Part shown: piece after piece, positions 6,648-16,172 of the stretch
Numbering within the stretch: the first letter of the stretch is position 1
Layout: every line of letters starts with the position of its first letter
DNA from: Arcobacter cloacae
Lineage (GTDB): Bacteria > Campylobacterota > Campylobacteria > Campylobacterales > Arcobacteraceae
Length of the DNA: 64,000 nt
Reading direction: 5' to 3'
Assembly (NCBI RefSeq): GCF_013201935.1
Contig: NZ_CP053833.1
Span: forward strand, 372,001-436,000
Position numbers and translations under genes: made by a program
Notes under the pieces: model-generated
What the model saw: the letters and a program-made list of their open reading frames with translations, nothing else
What the model was told of the DNA's origin: nothing
The model's database searches: none

Positions 6648-9338
6648 TTTTCTCCATAAATATTTCTCAAAATCAACAATAACTAAACTAACTAATCCAT
6701 ACAATAACATCAATCCCCAACTTTGTAAAGAAATAGGTGCGCTGTGGAAAATGTTATTCATAAATGGAAGATAAATAAAACATAATTGAACTATAAACAT
6801 TAAAGCAACACCAATTAATAAATAAGAGTTACTAAAGAAATTGATTTTAAAAACAGAGTCACTTAAACTTCTACAATTTAATAAATAAAAACTTTGAACA
6901 ACAACAAAAAGTGTAACAGCTAAGGTTCTTGACTCTTCAATAGATGCACCTTGATAAGATGATAGTGTAAAAATACCAAAAGCTCCTAAAAGTAATAAAA
7001 AGCTTATTAAAAAAATTCGACCGATAATCTCTTTGTTTAATATAGGCTCACTAACTTCTCTTGGTTGGCGATTCATTACTCCTTTTTCTTTTGGTTCAAA
7101 TGCTAACATTAAACCTAAAAATAGGGCAGTTGTCATATTTAACCATAAAGCTTGAACTGGTAAAACAGGCAGAGTTACTCCCATAAATATTGCGAACATA
7201 ATCACCAAGCCTTGCCCCACATTTGTAGGTAAAATCCATGCAATAAATTTTATAAGATTATCAAAAACAGCTCGACCCTCTTCAACTGCTTTTGCAATAC
7301 TTGCAAAATTATCATCGGCTAAAATCATATCCGCAGATTCTTTGGCAACTTCTGTTCCATTAATTCCCATAGCAATTCCAATATCAGCTTGTTTTAAAGC
7401 AGGAGCATCATTTACTCCATCACCTGTCATAGCAACTATATGATTTTGTTCTTGTAAAGTAGTAACCAATTGCAACTTTTGAATAGGAGCTACTCTTGCA
7501 AAAACATGGGTTGTGTTTAAAACTTTTGCTAACTCTTCTTGGCTTAAATTTTCCATCTCTTTACCACTTAGGGCATCTTGTGTTTTTGTAATACCAATTT
7601 GTTTTGCAATGGCTAATGCTGTAACTTTATGGTCACCTGTAATCATTTTTACAACAATTCCAGCTTTTTGACATAAGCTCACAGCTTCTATAACTTCAGG
7701 TCGTGGAGGGTCAATCATAGCTTGAAGCCCTAAGAAATGAATATTTAAATCTTTTATATCATCTTGAAATTTTGATAAAGAGTCATAAGATTTATTCACA
7801 TAACAAACTGCAAAAGCAAGAACTCTAAGTCCATTACTAGCTAATTCATTTGCTTGTTTTTCAATTTTTTCTTTATCTAATTTTTCAAAATTGCAATTTA
7901 AATCTAAACTATTTTTTGTCATATTTAAAATCTGTTCAATTGAACCTTTTATATAAATGGCATTTTTTTCAGTACTAATAGGATTTAGTGTAACCATATA
8001 CATATTATCAGATTCAAAAGGAATACTATCAATTCTTGGATGTTCTTTATTAATAGCATTTGATTCCAGTCCAAATTTAGAAGCACTTACAAGTAAACAT
8101 CCCTCACTTGGGTCGCCCTCAATAGTATAACGATTATTTTTGTGTACCAATGTGGAATCATTACATAAAATTCCACAACGCAATAATTCACTAAGAGCAT
8201 TATTATTTGTATTTTTGTACTCTTGTTTTTGAAATATTATTTCACCTTTTGGTTCATATCCATTTCCAGTAACTTCAAAGGTGTCATTACCTATTACAAT
8301 TTGTGTTACAGTCATCTCATTTTTAGTTAGAGTTCCTGTTTTATCAGAACAAATAACAGTAGTACTTCCTAAAGTTTCAACGGCTGGAAGTTTACGAATA
8401 ATGGCATTTTTATGTGCCATAACACGCACTCCAATAGCTAAAGTAATAGTTACAACAGCAGGTAGTCCTTCTGGAATAGCAGCAACACTTAAAGCAACAG
8501 ATGCCATAAACATATCAAGCATAGAGTTTGAGTGTACGAAATATCCAAAAACAAAAGTTAAAAGTGCTAATGCAATAATAATCCAAAGAAGAGTTTTTGA
8601 AAAGGCGGTTATTTTTTTGGTTAAGGGTGTTTCTATATTCACAGCTTCATTTATCATATTTGCAATTTTCCCCGTTTGTGTATCATCACCAATAGCAACA
8701 ACAACACCTAAACCTTGACCATAACTAACCAATGTTCCTGCATAAGCCATATTTATTCTATCTGCTAATACGGTTTGTTCTGGAACTATTTGTATGCTTT
8801 TTTCAGCTGGAACTGATTCACCTGTTAAAGATGATTCATCAATTTTTAGATTTTTTACTTCTAAAAGTCTTAAATCAGCAGGAATTTTATCTCCACTATT
8901 TAAAATAACAATATCTCCAAAGGTAATTTCACTTGATAATACTAAAGATTTTTTGCCATCTCTTATAATTGTAGTTTTTGTATTAAGCATATTTTTTAAA
9001 GAGTTAATGGCTTGTTTAGCTTTGTATTCTTGAACAAAACCAATAATTGCATTAACTAAAATTACACCAAAAATAACAGCACTATCAACATACTCTTTTA
9101 AAACAAAAGTTACAAGAGTAGCAATTAATAAAATATAAACTAAAGGATTGTGAAATTGAAGTAAAAATTCTATTATAAGGGAAGTCTCTTTTTTCTGAGT
9201 AAGTTTGTTTTTCCCATATTTTTGAACTCTTTTTTCATATTCTAAAGTAGTTAAACCACTATTTATATCACTGTTTATCTCTTTTAAAACAAAATCTGGC
9301 TCTAAACTGTGCCATGTTTTTTCTTCTATTTTTTCCAT
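6636..9338 (-). CDS. P-type (P2-like) cation-transporting ATPase
   Basis: An inner-membrane cation pump of 900 residues. Domains in order: N-terminal cation-ATPase domain (WHSLEPD), TM1-2, actuator with TGES (about 172-175), TM3-4 with IPEGLP (about 288), phosphorylation site DKTGTLT (Asp332), nucleotide domain with KGS, hinge TGDGVNDAP (about 638-646), then TM5-10. It is SERCA-like overall. However, TM5 reads PTNVGQG and TM6 reads WLNMTTALFLG, so SERCA's calcium ligands Glu771 and Asp800 are replaced by Gln and Ala. Ion specificity is therefore uncertain. I chose the ATG at 9338: AAAGGTG lies 7 nt upstream, and the GTG at 9347 overlaps that sequence. Confidence 0.88.
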   Translation of the reverse strand: MEKIEEKTWHSLEPDFVLKEINSDINSGLTTLEYEKRVQKYGKNKLTQKKETSLIIEFLLQFHNPLVYILLIATLVTFVLKEYVDSAVIFGVILVNAIIGFVQEYKAKQAINSLKNMLNTKTTIIRDGKKSLVLSSEITFGDIVILNSGDKIPADLRLLEVKNLKIDESSLTGESVPAEKSIQIVPEQTVLADRINMAYAGTLVSYGQGLGVVVAIGDDTQTGKIANMINEAVNIETPLTKKITAFSKTLLWIIIALALLTFVFGYFVHSNSMLDMFMASVALSVAAIPEGLPAVVTITLAIGVRVMAHKNAIIRKLPAVETLGSTTVICSDKTGTLTKNEMTVTQIVIGNDTFEVTGNGYEPKGEIIFQKQEYKNTNNNALSELLRCGILCNDSTLVHKNNRYTIEGDPSEGCLLVSASKFGLESNAINKEHPRIDSIPFESDNMYMVTLNPISTEKNAIYIKGSIEQILNMTKNSLDLNCNFEKLDKEKIEKQANELASNGLRVLAFAVCYVNKSYDSLSKFQDDIKDLNIHFLGLQAMIDPPRPEVIEAVSLCQKAGIVVKMITGDHKVTALAIAKQIGITKTQDALSGKEMENLSQEELAKVLNTTHVFARVAPIQKLQLVTTLQEQNHIVAMTGDGVNDAPALKQADIGIAMGINGTEVAKESADMILADDNFASIAKAVEEGRAVFDNLIKFIAWILPTNVGQGLVIMFAIFMGVTLPVLPVQALWLNMTTALFLGLMLAFEPKEKGVMNRQPREVSEPILNKEIIGRIFLISFLLLLGAFGIFTLSSYQGASIEESRTLAVTLFVVVQSFYLLNCRSLSDSVFKINFFSNSYLLIGVALMFIVQLCFIYLPFMNNIFHSAPISLQSWGLMLLYGLVSLVIVDFEKYLWRKKRV

Positions 9339-9435
9339 TTTTAGCACCTTTTATGAAAATAAAAAATTATTTGTTTTCATTGTAACATAATGAGGTAAAT
9401 AAAAATTAATATATTTTAAAGGTCATTAAACAAAA

Positions 9436-9459
9436 GCAAAACTTCTATTGAAGTTTTGC
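9436..9459 (-). terminator. terminator at the end of the TolC-like gene
   Basis: A 10-bp stem (9436-9445 with 9450-9459) and TATT loop, followed on the minus strand by a TTTTGTTT tract. The stop codon of the TolC-like gene (9445-9447) lies at the top of the hairpin. Confidence 0.75.
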
Positions 9460-10647
9460 ATACATTTCAAGAAGTTCTATTTGTTTTTCTATTTCATAGA
9501 TTTTTAAATCTAAAGATTTGATTTTTTGTGAGTTTTGTAAAGTATCCACATCACTTTGAGTTTTGATTTGAGCCTCTTTTTCTTCATTTATGATTTTCAA
9601 AATTGAGTTATAAACTTCTAAGTCCTCTTTTGTGATTTGTAATCTTTCATCAAGCATTGAAAGTTTTTCTAGTTTTGTTTTAAAAAAAGTTTTTTCATCA
9701 TCAACACTATTTTCAAAATTTAATTTTGATTTTAAATAGTCAATTTTTTTACTTTCTATATCATTAAAAGTTCTTGTATCAAGAGGAATATTTAAACTTA
9801 ATCCAAAAGTTTCATTGTTTTTATTTAAGTCACTTTTTGATTTGTCTTTATTATCAGCTTCATGATATTTTGAATAAGTATAAAATGCATTTATACTTGG
9901 CAAATATTTTGCCATTGTCATATATGAATAGTTTCCTTTTTTCTCTATATCGGCTTCTAATTTTTTTAATTCAATATTATTTTCTATAAACTCTTTTTCA
10001 TTAAATAGTTTAAAAATAGGAAGTTCAAACTTTGTGTAATCTTGTGAAGAGATATTATTGAAATTATTGATTAATTCTTGTTTTTGATATTTTAAATCTA
10101 CAAGATTATGTTTTGTTGTATTTAATGTTAAAAGAGCATCATCTAAAAATGAAGCATCTAAAAAACCATTTAAAACTTGCTCTTTTTTTCTATTTACATC
10201 AATTTTTGCATTTTCTAAAGTATATTTTGCTTTTTGCAGATTTAAGTTTGTTTTTTCAATATTATATAAAAGATTTAAAGCTTGTTTTATAAGTTCTTTT
10301 TTTTGTTGGTCTAGTTCAATCGAAGCATAATCATACGATGAATCAGCATATTTAATAGCTTTATAAATCCCACCACTTTGGAAAATTGGTTGATTTATTG
10401 AGATTATTGATTGAGCTGTTTCATACTCTTCGCCAAGATTTTTTTTGTATTGATAAGTTATTGGATTTATCCAATCTTTTCTTAGTTTTGAACTATCTTG
10501 TTCTATTTGTTCTTTTGTTAAATTAAAAGTTTCTAATCTTTTATCAGAGATTATTTTCTCATCAAAAGCTTCATTTGAAGCGTACAAATTTATAGAGATT
10601 AAACTACAAAGTAGTAGTTTAACCTTGCTTGATTTTATCAAGTGCAT
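9445..10647 (-). CDS. TolC-like outer membrane efflux protein
   Basis: A predicted outer membrane factor of about 400 residues, with a signal peptide ending near NLYA and two long coiled-coil helical repeats (about residues 90-190 and 300-395) typical of TolC channels. It would form the exit duct of an efflux pump or type I secretion system, but no membrane-fusion protein or inner-membrane pump is next to it. I prefer the ATG at 10647 (MHLIKSSK) because AAAAGG lies 7 nt upstream and gives a normal-length signal peptide; an ATG at 10671 is also possible. Either way it overlaps the end of argD, so the two are likely co-transcribed. Similarity is by architecture, so the exact partner is unknown. 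Confidence 0.75.
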   Translation of the reverse strand: MHLIKSSKVKLLLCSLISINLYASNEAFDEKIISDKRLETFNLTKEQIEQDSSKLRKDWINPITYQYKKNLGEEYETAQSIISINQPIFQSGGIYKAIKYADSSYDYASIELDQQKKELIKQALNLLYNIEKTNLNLQKAKYTLENAKIDVNRKKEQVLNGFLDASFLDDALLTLNTTKHNLVDLKYQKQELINNFNNISSQDYTKFELPIFKLFNEKEFIENNIELKKLEADIEKKGNYSYMTMAKYLPSINAFYTYSKYHEADNKDKSKSDLNKNNETFGLSLNIPLDTRTFNDIESKKIDYLKSKLNFENSVDDEKTFFKTKLEKLSMLDERLQITKEDLEVYNSILKIINEEKEAQIKTQSDVDTLQNSQKIKSLDLKIYEIEKQIELLEMYAKLQ

Positions 10648-11818
10648 TTTGTAACCTTTTAAAACCTTCATTTATCTCTTCTTTTGAAATAGTTAAAGCT
10701 GGAAGAAGTCTTAGTGTATTTTTACCAGCTTTTAAAACTAAAACACCATTTTCAAAAGCAGTTTTGATAATAAGTGCTAATGTATCAGCATCTTTTACTC
10801 TTAATCCTCTCATTAATCCAAGACCTACATTATCAGTGAAAAATTCTTTATTATTTTCATAAATTTCATTTAATTTAGTATTAAAATAGATAATAGTTTC
10901 ATCTAAAGCTCCACTATCTTTTACCTCTTCTAAAATATCTAAAACCTCTAAAGCAGCAGATGTTACAAGATAGTTTCCACCAAAAGTAGAACCATGGTCA
11001 CCTGGACTAAAAATATCTTTTAAAGTAGTCATAATAGCACCAATTGGAACACCACCACCTAGACCTTTTGCAAGTGTTACAATATCAGGTTCAATCTCAT
11101 AAAGATTTGATGCTAAAAATTCACCCGTTCTAAATACACCTGTTTGAACTTCATCGATGATTAATAAAATATCATTTTGTTTTAAAAATTTTGCTAACTC
11201 TTGAATCTCTTTTTTATCAAATGGCTGAACTCCACCTTCACCTTGAACAAGTTCAATCATAACAGCAACTGTTTCATTATCAATTGCATTATAAATATCA
11301 TCTATTCTATTATGATATGAAAAACCATCAGGATATGGAGCAAAATTTGGAGTATGCATTGATTCTTGACCAGTTGCTTTTACTGTTGTTATTGTTCTTC
11401 CATGAAAAGAGTGCTCTAGTGTGATAACTTTATATCTTTTATTTTCAAATTTTGTTTCACCATATTTTCTAGCAATTTTAATAGCACCTTCATTTGCTTC
11501 AGCACCACTATTTGAGAAAAATGTTCTAATATCATAACCACTTAATTCTTTTAATCTTTTAGCAAGTTTTGCTTGTGGTTCAATTGCATATAAATTTGAA
11601 ATATGTGTGATATTTAAAATTTGTTCATAAATTTTATCTGCAACTCTTTTGTTACCATGTCCAACACTACAAACAGCAATTCCTGATGTAAAATCTATGT
11701 AATCTTTATCATTTTCATCAAATAAAGTTGCATTTATACCTTTTTTGAAATTAACATAATTTCTAGCATACGTATGTAAAACATACTCTTTATCCATTTG
11801 TTCTAATAGTTCGTTCAT
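10619..11818 (-). CDS. argD: acetylornithine aminotransferase
   Basis: A class III PLP aminotransferase of 399 residues. It converts N-acetylglutamate semialdehyde to N-acetylornithine in arginine synthesis and may also act on succinyl-diaminopimelate. Motifs: SNSGAEANEGAIK (about 102-114), HSFHGRT, IIDEVQTG with Asp222 binding the pyridine nitrogen, and the PLP lysine Lys251 in TLAKGLGGG. PIGA follows, as in ArgD. The gene overlaps the TolC-like gene downstream. Ornithine or GABA aminotransferase is less likely given the size and the ArgD-type EVQTGVFRTG motif. Confidence 0.93.
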   Translation of the reverse strand: MNELLEQMDKEYVLHTYARNYVNFKKGINATLFDENDKDYIDFTSGIAVCSVGHGNKRVADKIYEQILNITHISNLYAIEPQAKLAKRLKELSGYDIRTFFSNSGAEANEGAIKIARKYGETKFENKRYKVITLEHSFHGRTITTVKATGQESMHTPNFAPYPDGFSYHNRIDDIYNAIDNETVAVMIELVQGEGGVQPFDKKEIQELAKFLKQNDILLIIDEVQTGVFRTGEFLASNLYEIEPDIVTLAKGLGGGVPIGAIMTTLKDIFSPGDHGSTFGGNYLVTSAALEVLDILEEVKDSGALDETIIYFNTKLNEIYENNKEFFTDNVGLGLMRGLRVKDADTLALIIKTAFENGVLVLKAGKNTLRLLPALTISKEEINEGFKRLQNALDKIKQG

Positions 11819-11889
11819 TTTTTTCCTAAAAAACTAGATTATTTTTAAGGGCAAATTATATCTAAAATATTTAAACCAATCATTAATAA

Positions 11890-14217
11890 TTATTCATTAA
11901 TAGCTTGACTTAAATATCTATTTAAATCAAATAATCCATATTCTAAAAAATCATATTTTTTAAACTCCTTATCAAACCAATCAAAAACTTCCCAAAACTG
12001 TGGATTTGCTCTATTTATAGCATATTTTAATATTTTTTTATTATCTGTACTTGAGTTGTAATTTTGTAATAAATTAAAAAATTCATTTAAGTCATTTTGT
12101 TTTACAACCATAAAAAGATTTGGATAAGAGCCTATAAATCCTTCAACAAAATTTATTCTATCTTTTGTTGGATCAAGTCTTGATTTTTCATCAAAAAGTA
12201 GGGCTACATTATTATGCCATCTATTTACAACCATTGAATAAACTAGATTTTCCCCTGTATTTAACTCTATTTTAATAAATGCAACATTTGATTCTTCATC
12301 ATTAAAATGTTTTATTAATTCAGAACTATTTGGTAGAGTTAAAGTTTTAAAACTCTCTTCAATCTCTTGTTTTGTGTTATAAATTTTTTTTATCTCACTT
12401 TTTTTATAATCATTTTCAATAAAATTTATAGGGTCTTTTTTTGTATTTGTGTAATCTAAAACTTTATTTACAAACTCTTTTTTAAAATCTTTAGTTTCAT
12501 ATTTTATATCAACACTATTATTTGAAGGAGTGTAAACAGTTAAATATTGAGCTAACCAACCAATATACCAAGAATTAAAATATTCGATTCTTGAATCTTT
12601 TGGCAAAAATTCTAAAAAGTTACTCTCTCCTTCAATTCTTAATCTATCCATGTGTGTTCGCACCAAAAGTTGATGAGCTGTATTTCCAAATATATCAAAA
12701 CCTGCAACTAATGAATAATAAATTCTTTCTAATAGTGGAAAATCAATTACCCATAAAGTTTTAGGAATATCTCCTAATGCACCTTTATGAACAGAAGCTG
12801 AATCAAAATGTCTGTAAATTGTCAAAATAGAGTCATTTTGCTCTTTTTTATTTCCTTTCCAAATAGCATCAATATTTAAACCATTTGGATAGTATTGATT
12901 ATAAATTAAAGCTCTATTTTTATGATATTTTTTAGCTAATTCATAATTATCTAAAGCTTTAAAAGTTTTATATAAACTAGGATCTTCTCCATATTCATTT
13001 GGAATTGATAAATTAGGAATATTATCATGTAAAAAATACTTATCCTGTAGACTTAAATCATATTTTGGATCCATAAACATAACCCAAAAATGATCTTGAA
13101 TAACATTTAATGCGATTTGTCCCTTACAAACAGGTCCTCTAATAAAAGTCATAATAATATATTCTATATCATCAAGTAAAAATTGGTATCTACTTGATGC
13201 GGGAATTTGTTCAAAAGTTCTTAAAGCATTTGCAGAAATTTTACTATCGTATGGTGGTAAATATGGTTTTTGATCCCAAGTTGGTTTAATAAAAAGTTCA
13301 TTATATCTTTCTAGTTTTTTATCATTTAATTTATAAACCATATGTGTTTTATGAACAATAGTTGATTCTATTTTTCTAAATCTATAATAAAAAGGTTCTT
13401 CAACTTTATCATAAGGAAATCTAGTTGCTATAATTTTAGGTTCTTCGTTTGTTGGGGTAGTTGAACGAATTAGTTCAAAAAAATTTCCACTTTTTTCATC
13501 AAAAGATATATGAGCTAAAAATAGATGTTCATAAATATACCTTGAAGTTACCTGATGTTTTATATTTTTATTGTTAAGAAATTCCTCAAATTTTTTTATT
13601 TGTTCCCTTTCAAAATTATTTATTTCATCTTTTTTTGTATCATCAATAGCACCTTGTTTTAACCAAGTCATTAAAAGATTATATTCTTCTTTTTTAAGAG
13701 CAGGAAATCCATAGGGCATACCTTTATGAGGATTCTCATCAAAATATTTTGCTAATTCATCTTTATTTTTTACACAGCTTAATTTATCAGTTTCAGGAGA
13801 ATATTCTCCTATATTTAAAGGATTTGTTTGTTTTTGAAAAAGATATTGCATCATAATAGATTCATTTGAGTCTTCTAAAAAATCAACAACAGAAAAAAAT
13901 CCTTTTTCTCTCCACTCTTTTTCACTTGTTGCATCAATAAATAATCTTGTAGGATTGTCAGCGCTTAATCTATTTGCATAAATATCAGCTTTTGAACCTC
14001 CTCTTTGCACTCCTTCAAAAGAAGAGAGTTTTAATTGGCAAGGTGAGTTATAGCATGAATGACAAGAAACACATCTATTGTCTAGTATTGGTTTTATATC
14101 TTTTATAAATGATATCTCTTTATCTAATATTTCAAAGTGTACAGGCTCAAGTGGTTTAACTGAACAAGCAGTAAATAAAAAAGTAATTAAAAAAAATATT
14201 ATATGTTTGATTTTCAT
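11890..14217 (-). CDS. cti: fatty acid cis/trans isomerase (lipoprotein form)
   Basis: A 775-residue periplasmic protein matching the Cti family, which turns cis- into trans-unsaturated acyl chains in membrane phospholipids as a solvent and heat stress response. The c-type heme motif CVSCH (Cys49, Cys52, His53) lies after the N-terminus in the context LDNRCVSCHSC, as required for activity in Pseudomonas Cti. The signal sequence ends in a lipobox (LFTAC, Cys18), so it is probably lipid-anchored. I chose the ATG at 14217 with GGGAA upstream; the longer frame to 14247 lacks this site. It is a single gene between argD and pyrB. Family assignment comes from overall pattern and the DATSEKEWREKGFF region. 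Confidence 0.82.
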   Translation of the reverse strand: MKIKHIIFFLITFLFTACSVKPLEPVHFEILDKEISFIKDIKPILDNRCVSCHSCYNSPCQLKLSSFEGVQRGGSKADIYANRLSADNPTRLFIDATSEKEWREKGFFSVVDFLEDSNESIMMQYLFQKQTNPLNIGEYSPETDKLSCVKNKDELAKYFDENPHKGMPYGFPALKKEEYNLLMTWLKQGAIDDTKKDEINNFEREQIKKFEEFLNNKNIKHQVTSRYIYEHLFLAHISFDEKSGNFFELIRSTTPTNEEPKIIATRFPYDKVEEPFYYRFRKIESTIVHKTHMVYKLNDKKLERYNELFIKPTWDQKPYLPPYDSKISANALRTFEQIPASSRYQFLLDDIEYIIMTFIRGPVCKGQIALNVIQDHFWVMFMDPKYDLSLQDKYFLHDNIPNLSIPNEYGEDPSLYKTFKALDNYELAKKYHKNRALIYNQYYPNGLNIDAIWKGNKKEQNDSILTIYRHFDSASVHKGALGDIPKTLWVIDFPLLERIYYSLVAGFDIFGNTAHQLLVRTHMDRLRIEGESNFLEFLPKDSRIEYFNSWYIGWLAQYLTVYTPSNNSVDIKYETKDFKKEFVNKVLDYTNTKKDPINFIENDYKKSEIKKIYNTKQEIEESFKTLTLPNSSELIKHFNDEESNVAFIKIELNTGENLVYSMVVNRWHNNVALLFDEKSRLDPTKDRINFVEGFIGSYPNLFMVVKQNDLNEFFNLLQNYNSSTDNKKILKYAINRANPQFWEVFDWFDKEFKKYDFLEYGLFDLNRYLSQAINE

Positions 14218-14281
14218 AAAAATTCCCAAAAAAGTAAAGTTTTGCATTATACAAAAAAGTTTTATTTTTTAAAGAGCTTTT

Positions 14282-14290
14282 TGCTAAAAT
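14282..14290 (+). promoter_or_regulatory. extended -10 promoter of pyrB
   Basis: TGC-TAAAAT preceded by a T-rich stretch lies 25 nt before the pyrB ATG. The identical TTTTTGCTAAAAT element appears upstream of gdhA. Confidence 0.6.
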
Positions 14291-14314
14291 CCAAACTAAA
14301 ATTAAAGGAAAAAA

Positions 14315-15193
14315 ATGCAACACTTGATTAGAACTTCTGATTTTTCTAAAGAAGAAATATTAGGCATTTTTGATGATGCAAGAGAGTTTTTAAAATTTGA
14401 GCCAAATGAAATCTTAAAAGGTAAAATTATTGTGACTTTGTTCTTTGAAAATTCTACAAGAACAAGAAGTTCATTTGAAATTGCAGCTAAAAGATTGGGT
14501 GCTGAGGTTGTTTCTTTAGATGTTGGAACATCTTCAACTTCAAAAGGAGAGACTATCTACGATACAGTAGCAAACATCAATGCTATGAAACCTGATGCTA
14601 TAATTATCAGACATAGTGAATGTGGATTGCCTGAAAGTTTAGCTGGATATGTTGATTGTCCTATTATAAACGCAGGAGATGGAAGACATTCTCATCCTAC
14701 ACAAGCTTTTCTTGATTTATTTACAATTTATGAACATTTTAACGGAGAGACAGAAGGTAAAAAAATAGCAATAGTTGGAGATGTGAGAAATTCAAGAGTT
14801 GCTGGTTCAAACAGAAGATTACTTCCAAGATTTGGAATAGATGTAAGTTTGATTGCACCTGATTGTTTTAAATATGAGAGTAATGATTTTAAACAATATA
14901 CAAATATAAGAGAGATTATTGATGAGCTTGATATTATTATGAGTTTAAGAAGTCAGCTTGAAAGACATAATTTAACTTATTTTGAATCTTTAAATGAATA
15001 TGCAAAAGATTACTGTATAACAAATGAATTGATGGGTGATAGAGATATTTTACTTTTACATCCAGGTCCTGTAAATAGAAATATAGATATAAGTGATGAA
15101 ATGCTTAAAGATAAAAGATGTAAAGTTCTAGAGCAGGTTACAAATGGTGTTGCTATTCGTGCTGCTATTCTTAAAAAGTTAATACTAAAATAA
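14315..15193 (+). CDS. pyrB: aspartate carbamoyltransferase catalytic chain
   Basis: Condenses carbamoyl phosphate with aspartate, the first committed step of pyrimidine synthesis. Motifs: carbamoyl-phosphate loop STRTRSSFE (47-55), the SxxKGE loop (STSKGET, 74-80), HPTQAFLD and HPGPVNR. At 292 residues it is close to the usual length for the catalytic chain. No regulatory chain pyrI is adjacent. RBS AAAGGA precedes the ATG. pabB follows after only 2 nt, so pyrB probably heads a pyrB-pabB-pabC transcript. Confidence 0.96.
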   Translation: MQHLIRTSDFSKEEILGIFDDAREFLKFEPNEILKGKIIVTLFFENSTRTRSSFEIAAKRLGAEVVSLDVGTSSTSKGETIYDTVANINAMKPDAIIIRHSECGLPESLAGYVDCPIINAGDGRHSHPTQAFLDLFTIYEHFNGETEGKKIAIVGDVRNSRVAGSNRRLLPRFGIDVSLIAPDCFKYESNDFKQYTNIREIIDELDIIMSLRSQLERHNLTYFESLNEYAKDYCITNELMGDRDILLLHPGPVNRNIDISDEMLKDKRCKVLEQVTNGVAIRAAILKKLILK

Positions 15194-15195
15194 AA

Positions 15196-16161
15196 TTGAC
15201 TAAACAATTAATAAAAGATAAATTAAATAAATTTGGCTCTTTAAAAGAGCCATTTTTATTTGTACTATCATATAACTTAGATAAGTTTTATATTGAAAAA
15301 CTTTCATCTCTTCCTCTTGATATAAAATTTCAAATAAATGAAAATCAAGAAATAAGTAAAATGACTAAAAAAGTTGATTTAGAAAAATTTCCTATATCAT
15401 TTTTAGAATATAAAAAAAAGTTTGATATTTTACAAGAAGAGATAAAAAATGGAAACTCTTATCTTTTGAATTTAACTGCAAAAACAGAAATAAAAACCTC
15501 TTATTCTTTAGATGAGATTTACGAAAATACAAAGAGTAAATTTAAACTAAGATTTAAAAATAAAAATGATAATTTCATATGTTTTTCTCCAGAAAGATTT
15601 GTTCAAATAAAAGATAATAAAATTTCAACATATCCTATGAAAGGGACAATTGATGCAACAATTAAAGATGCAAAACAAAAAATTTTAGCAAATAAAAAAG
15701 AGATGGCTGAACATACAATGGTTGTTGATTTATTAAGAAATGATTTGGGAATAATTGGCTCAAAGGTAAGAGTTGAGAATTTTAGATATGTTGATAAGAT
15801 AAATGCAGGAGATAAAGAGTTATTACAAGTTAGTTCAAAAATTTCTGCCTCTTTAGAAAATAACTGGCACGAAAAATTGGGTGACATTTTAACTTCAATA
15901 TTACCAGCTGGTTCAATAACAGGAACTCCAAAGAAAAAAACAATCGAAATTTTAGAAAAAGTTGAAGATTATGAAAGAGATTTTTATACAGGAATTTTTG
16001 GAATTTTTGATGGGAAAAATCTTGATAGTTGCGTGATGATTAGATTTATTGAAGAAAAAGAATCACAGTTGTATTATAAAAGTGGTGGGGGTATTACTTG
16101 TGATAGTGAAGCTTCTTTGGAGTATGAAGAACTTTTAGATAAAGTTTATTTACCATTGTAA
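15196..16161 (+). CDS. pabB: aminodeoxychorismate synthase component I (PabB)
   Basis: A chorismate-binding enzyme of 321 residues that aminates chorismate for 4-aminobenzoate and folate synthesis. The PMKGT motif carries the lysine typical of PabB (TrpE has PIAGT), and the C-terminal half has AEHTMVVDLLRNDLG and PAGSITGTPK. The N-terminal part is shorter than in E. coli PabB (453 residues), as in other compact Campylobacterota versions. The start is TTG, 2 nt after the pyrB stop, with no good ribosome-binding site, so translation probably depends on coupling to pyrB. The glutaminase PabA is not in this window. Confidence 0.9.
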   Translation: MTKQLIKDKLNKFGSLKEPFLFVLSYNLDKFYIEKLSSLPLDIKFQINENQEISKMTKKVDLEKFPISFLEYKKKFDILQEEIKNGNSYLLNLTAKTEIKTSYSLDEIYENTKSKFKLRFKNKNDNFICFSPERFVQIKDNKISTYPMKGTIDATIKDAKQKILANKKEMAEHTMVVDLLRNDLGIIGSKVRVENFRYVDKINAGDKELLQVSSKISASLENNWHEKLGDILTSILPAGSITGTPKKKTIEILEKVEDYERDFYTGIFGIFDGKNLDSCVMIRFIEEKESQLYYKSGGGITCDSEASLEYEELLDKVYLPL

Positions 16162-16172
16162 AAGGATTGTGT

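Noticed and set aside
8281-8718. 145-codon plus-strand frame opposite the P-type ATPase
   Set aside because: It lies wholly antisense to conserved ATPase domains, has no ribosome-binding site and no recognisable protein pattern; a shadow frame.
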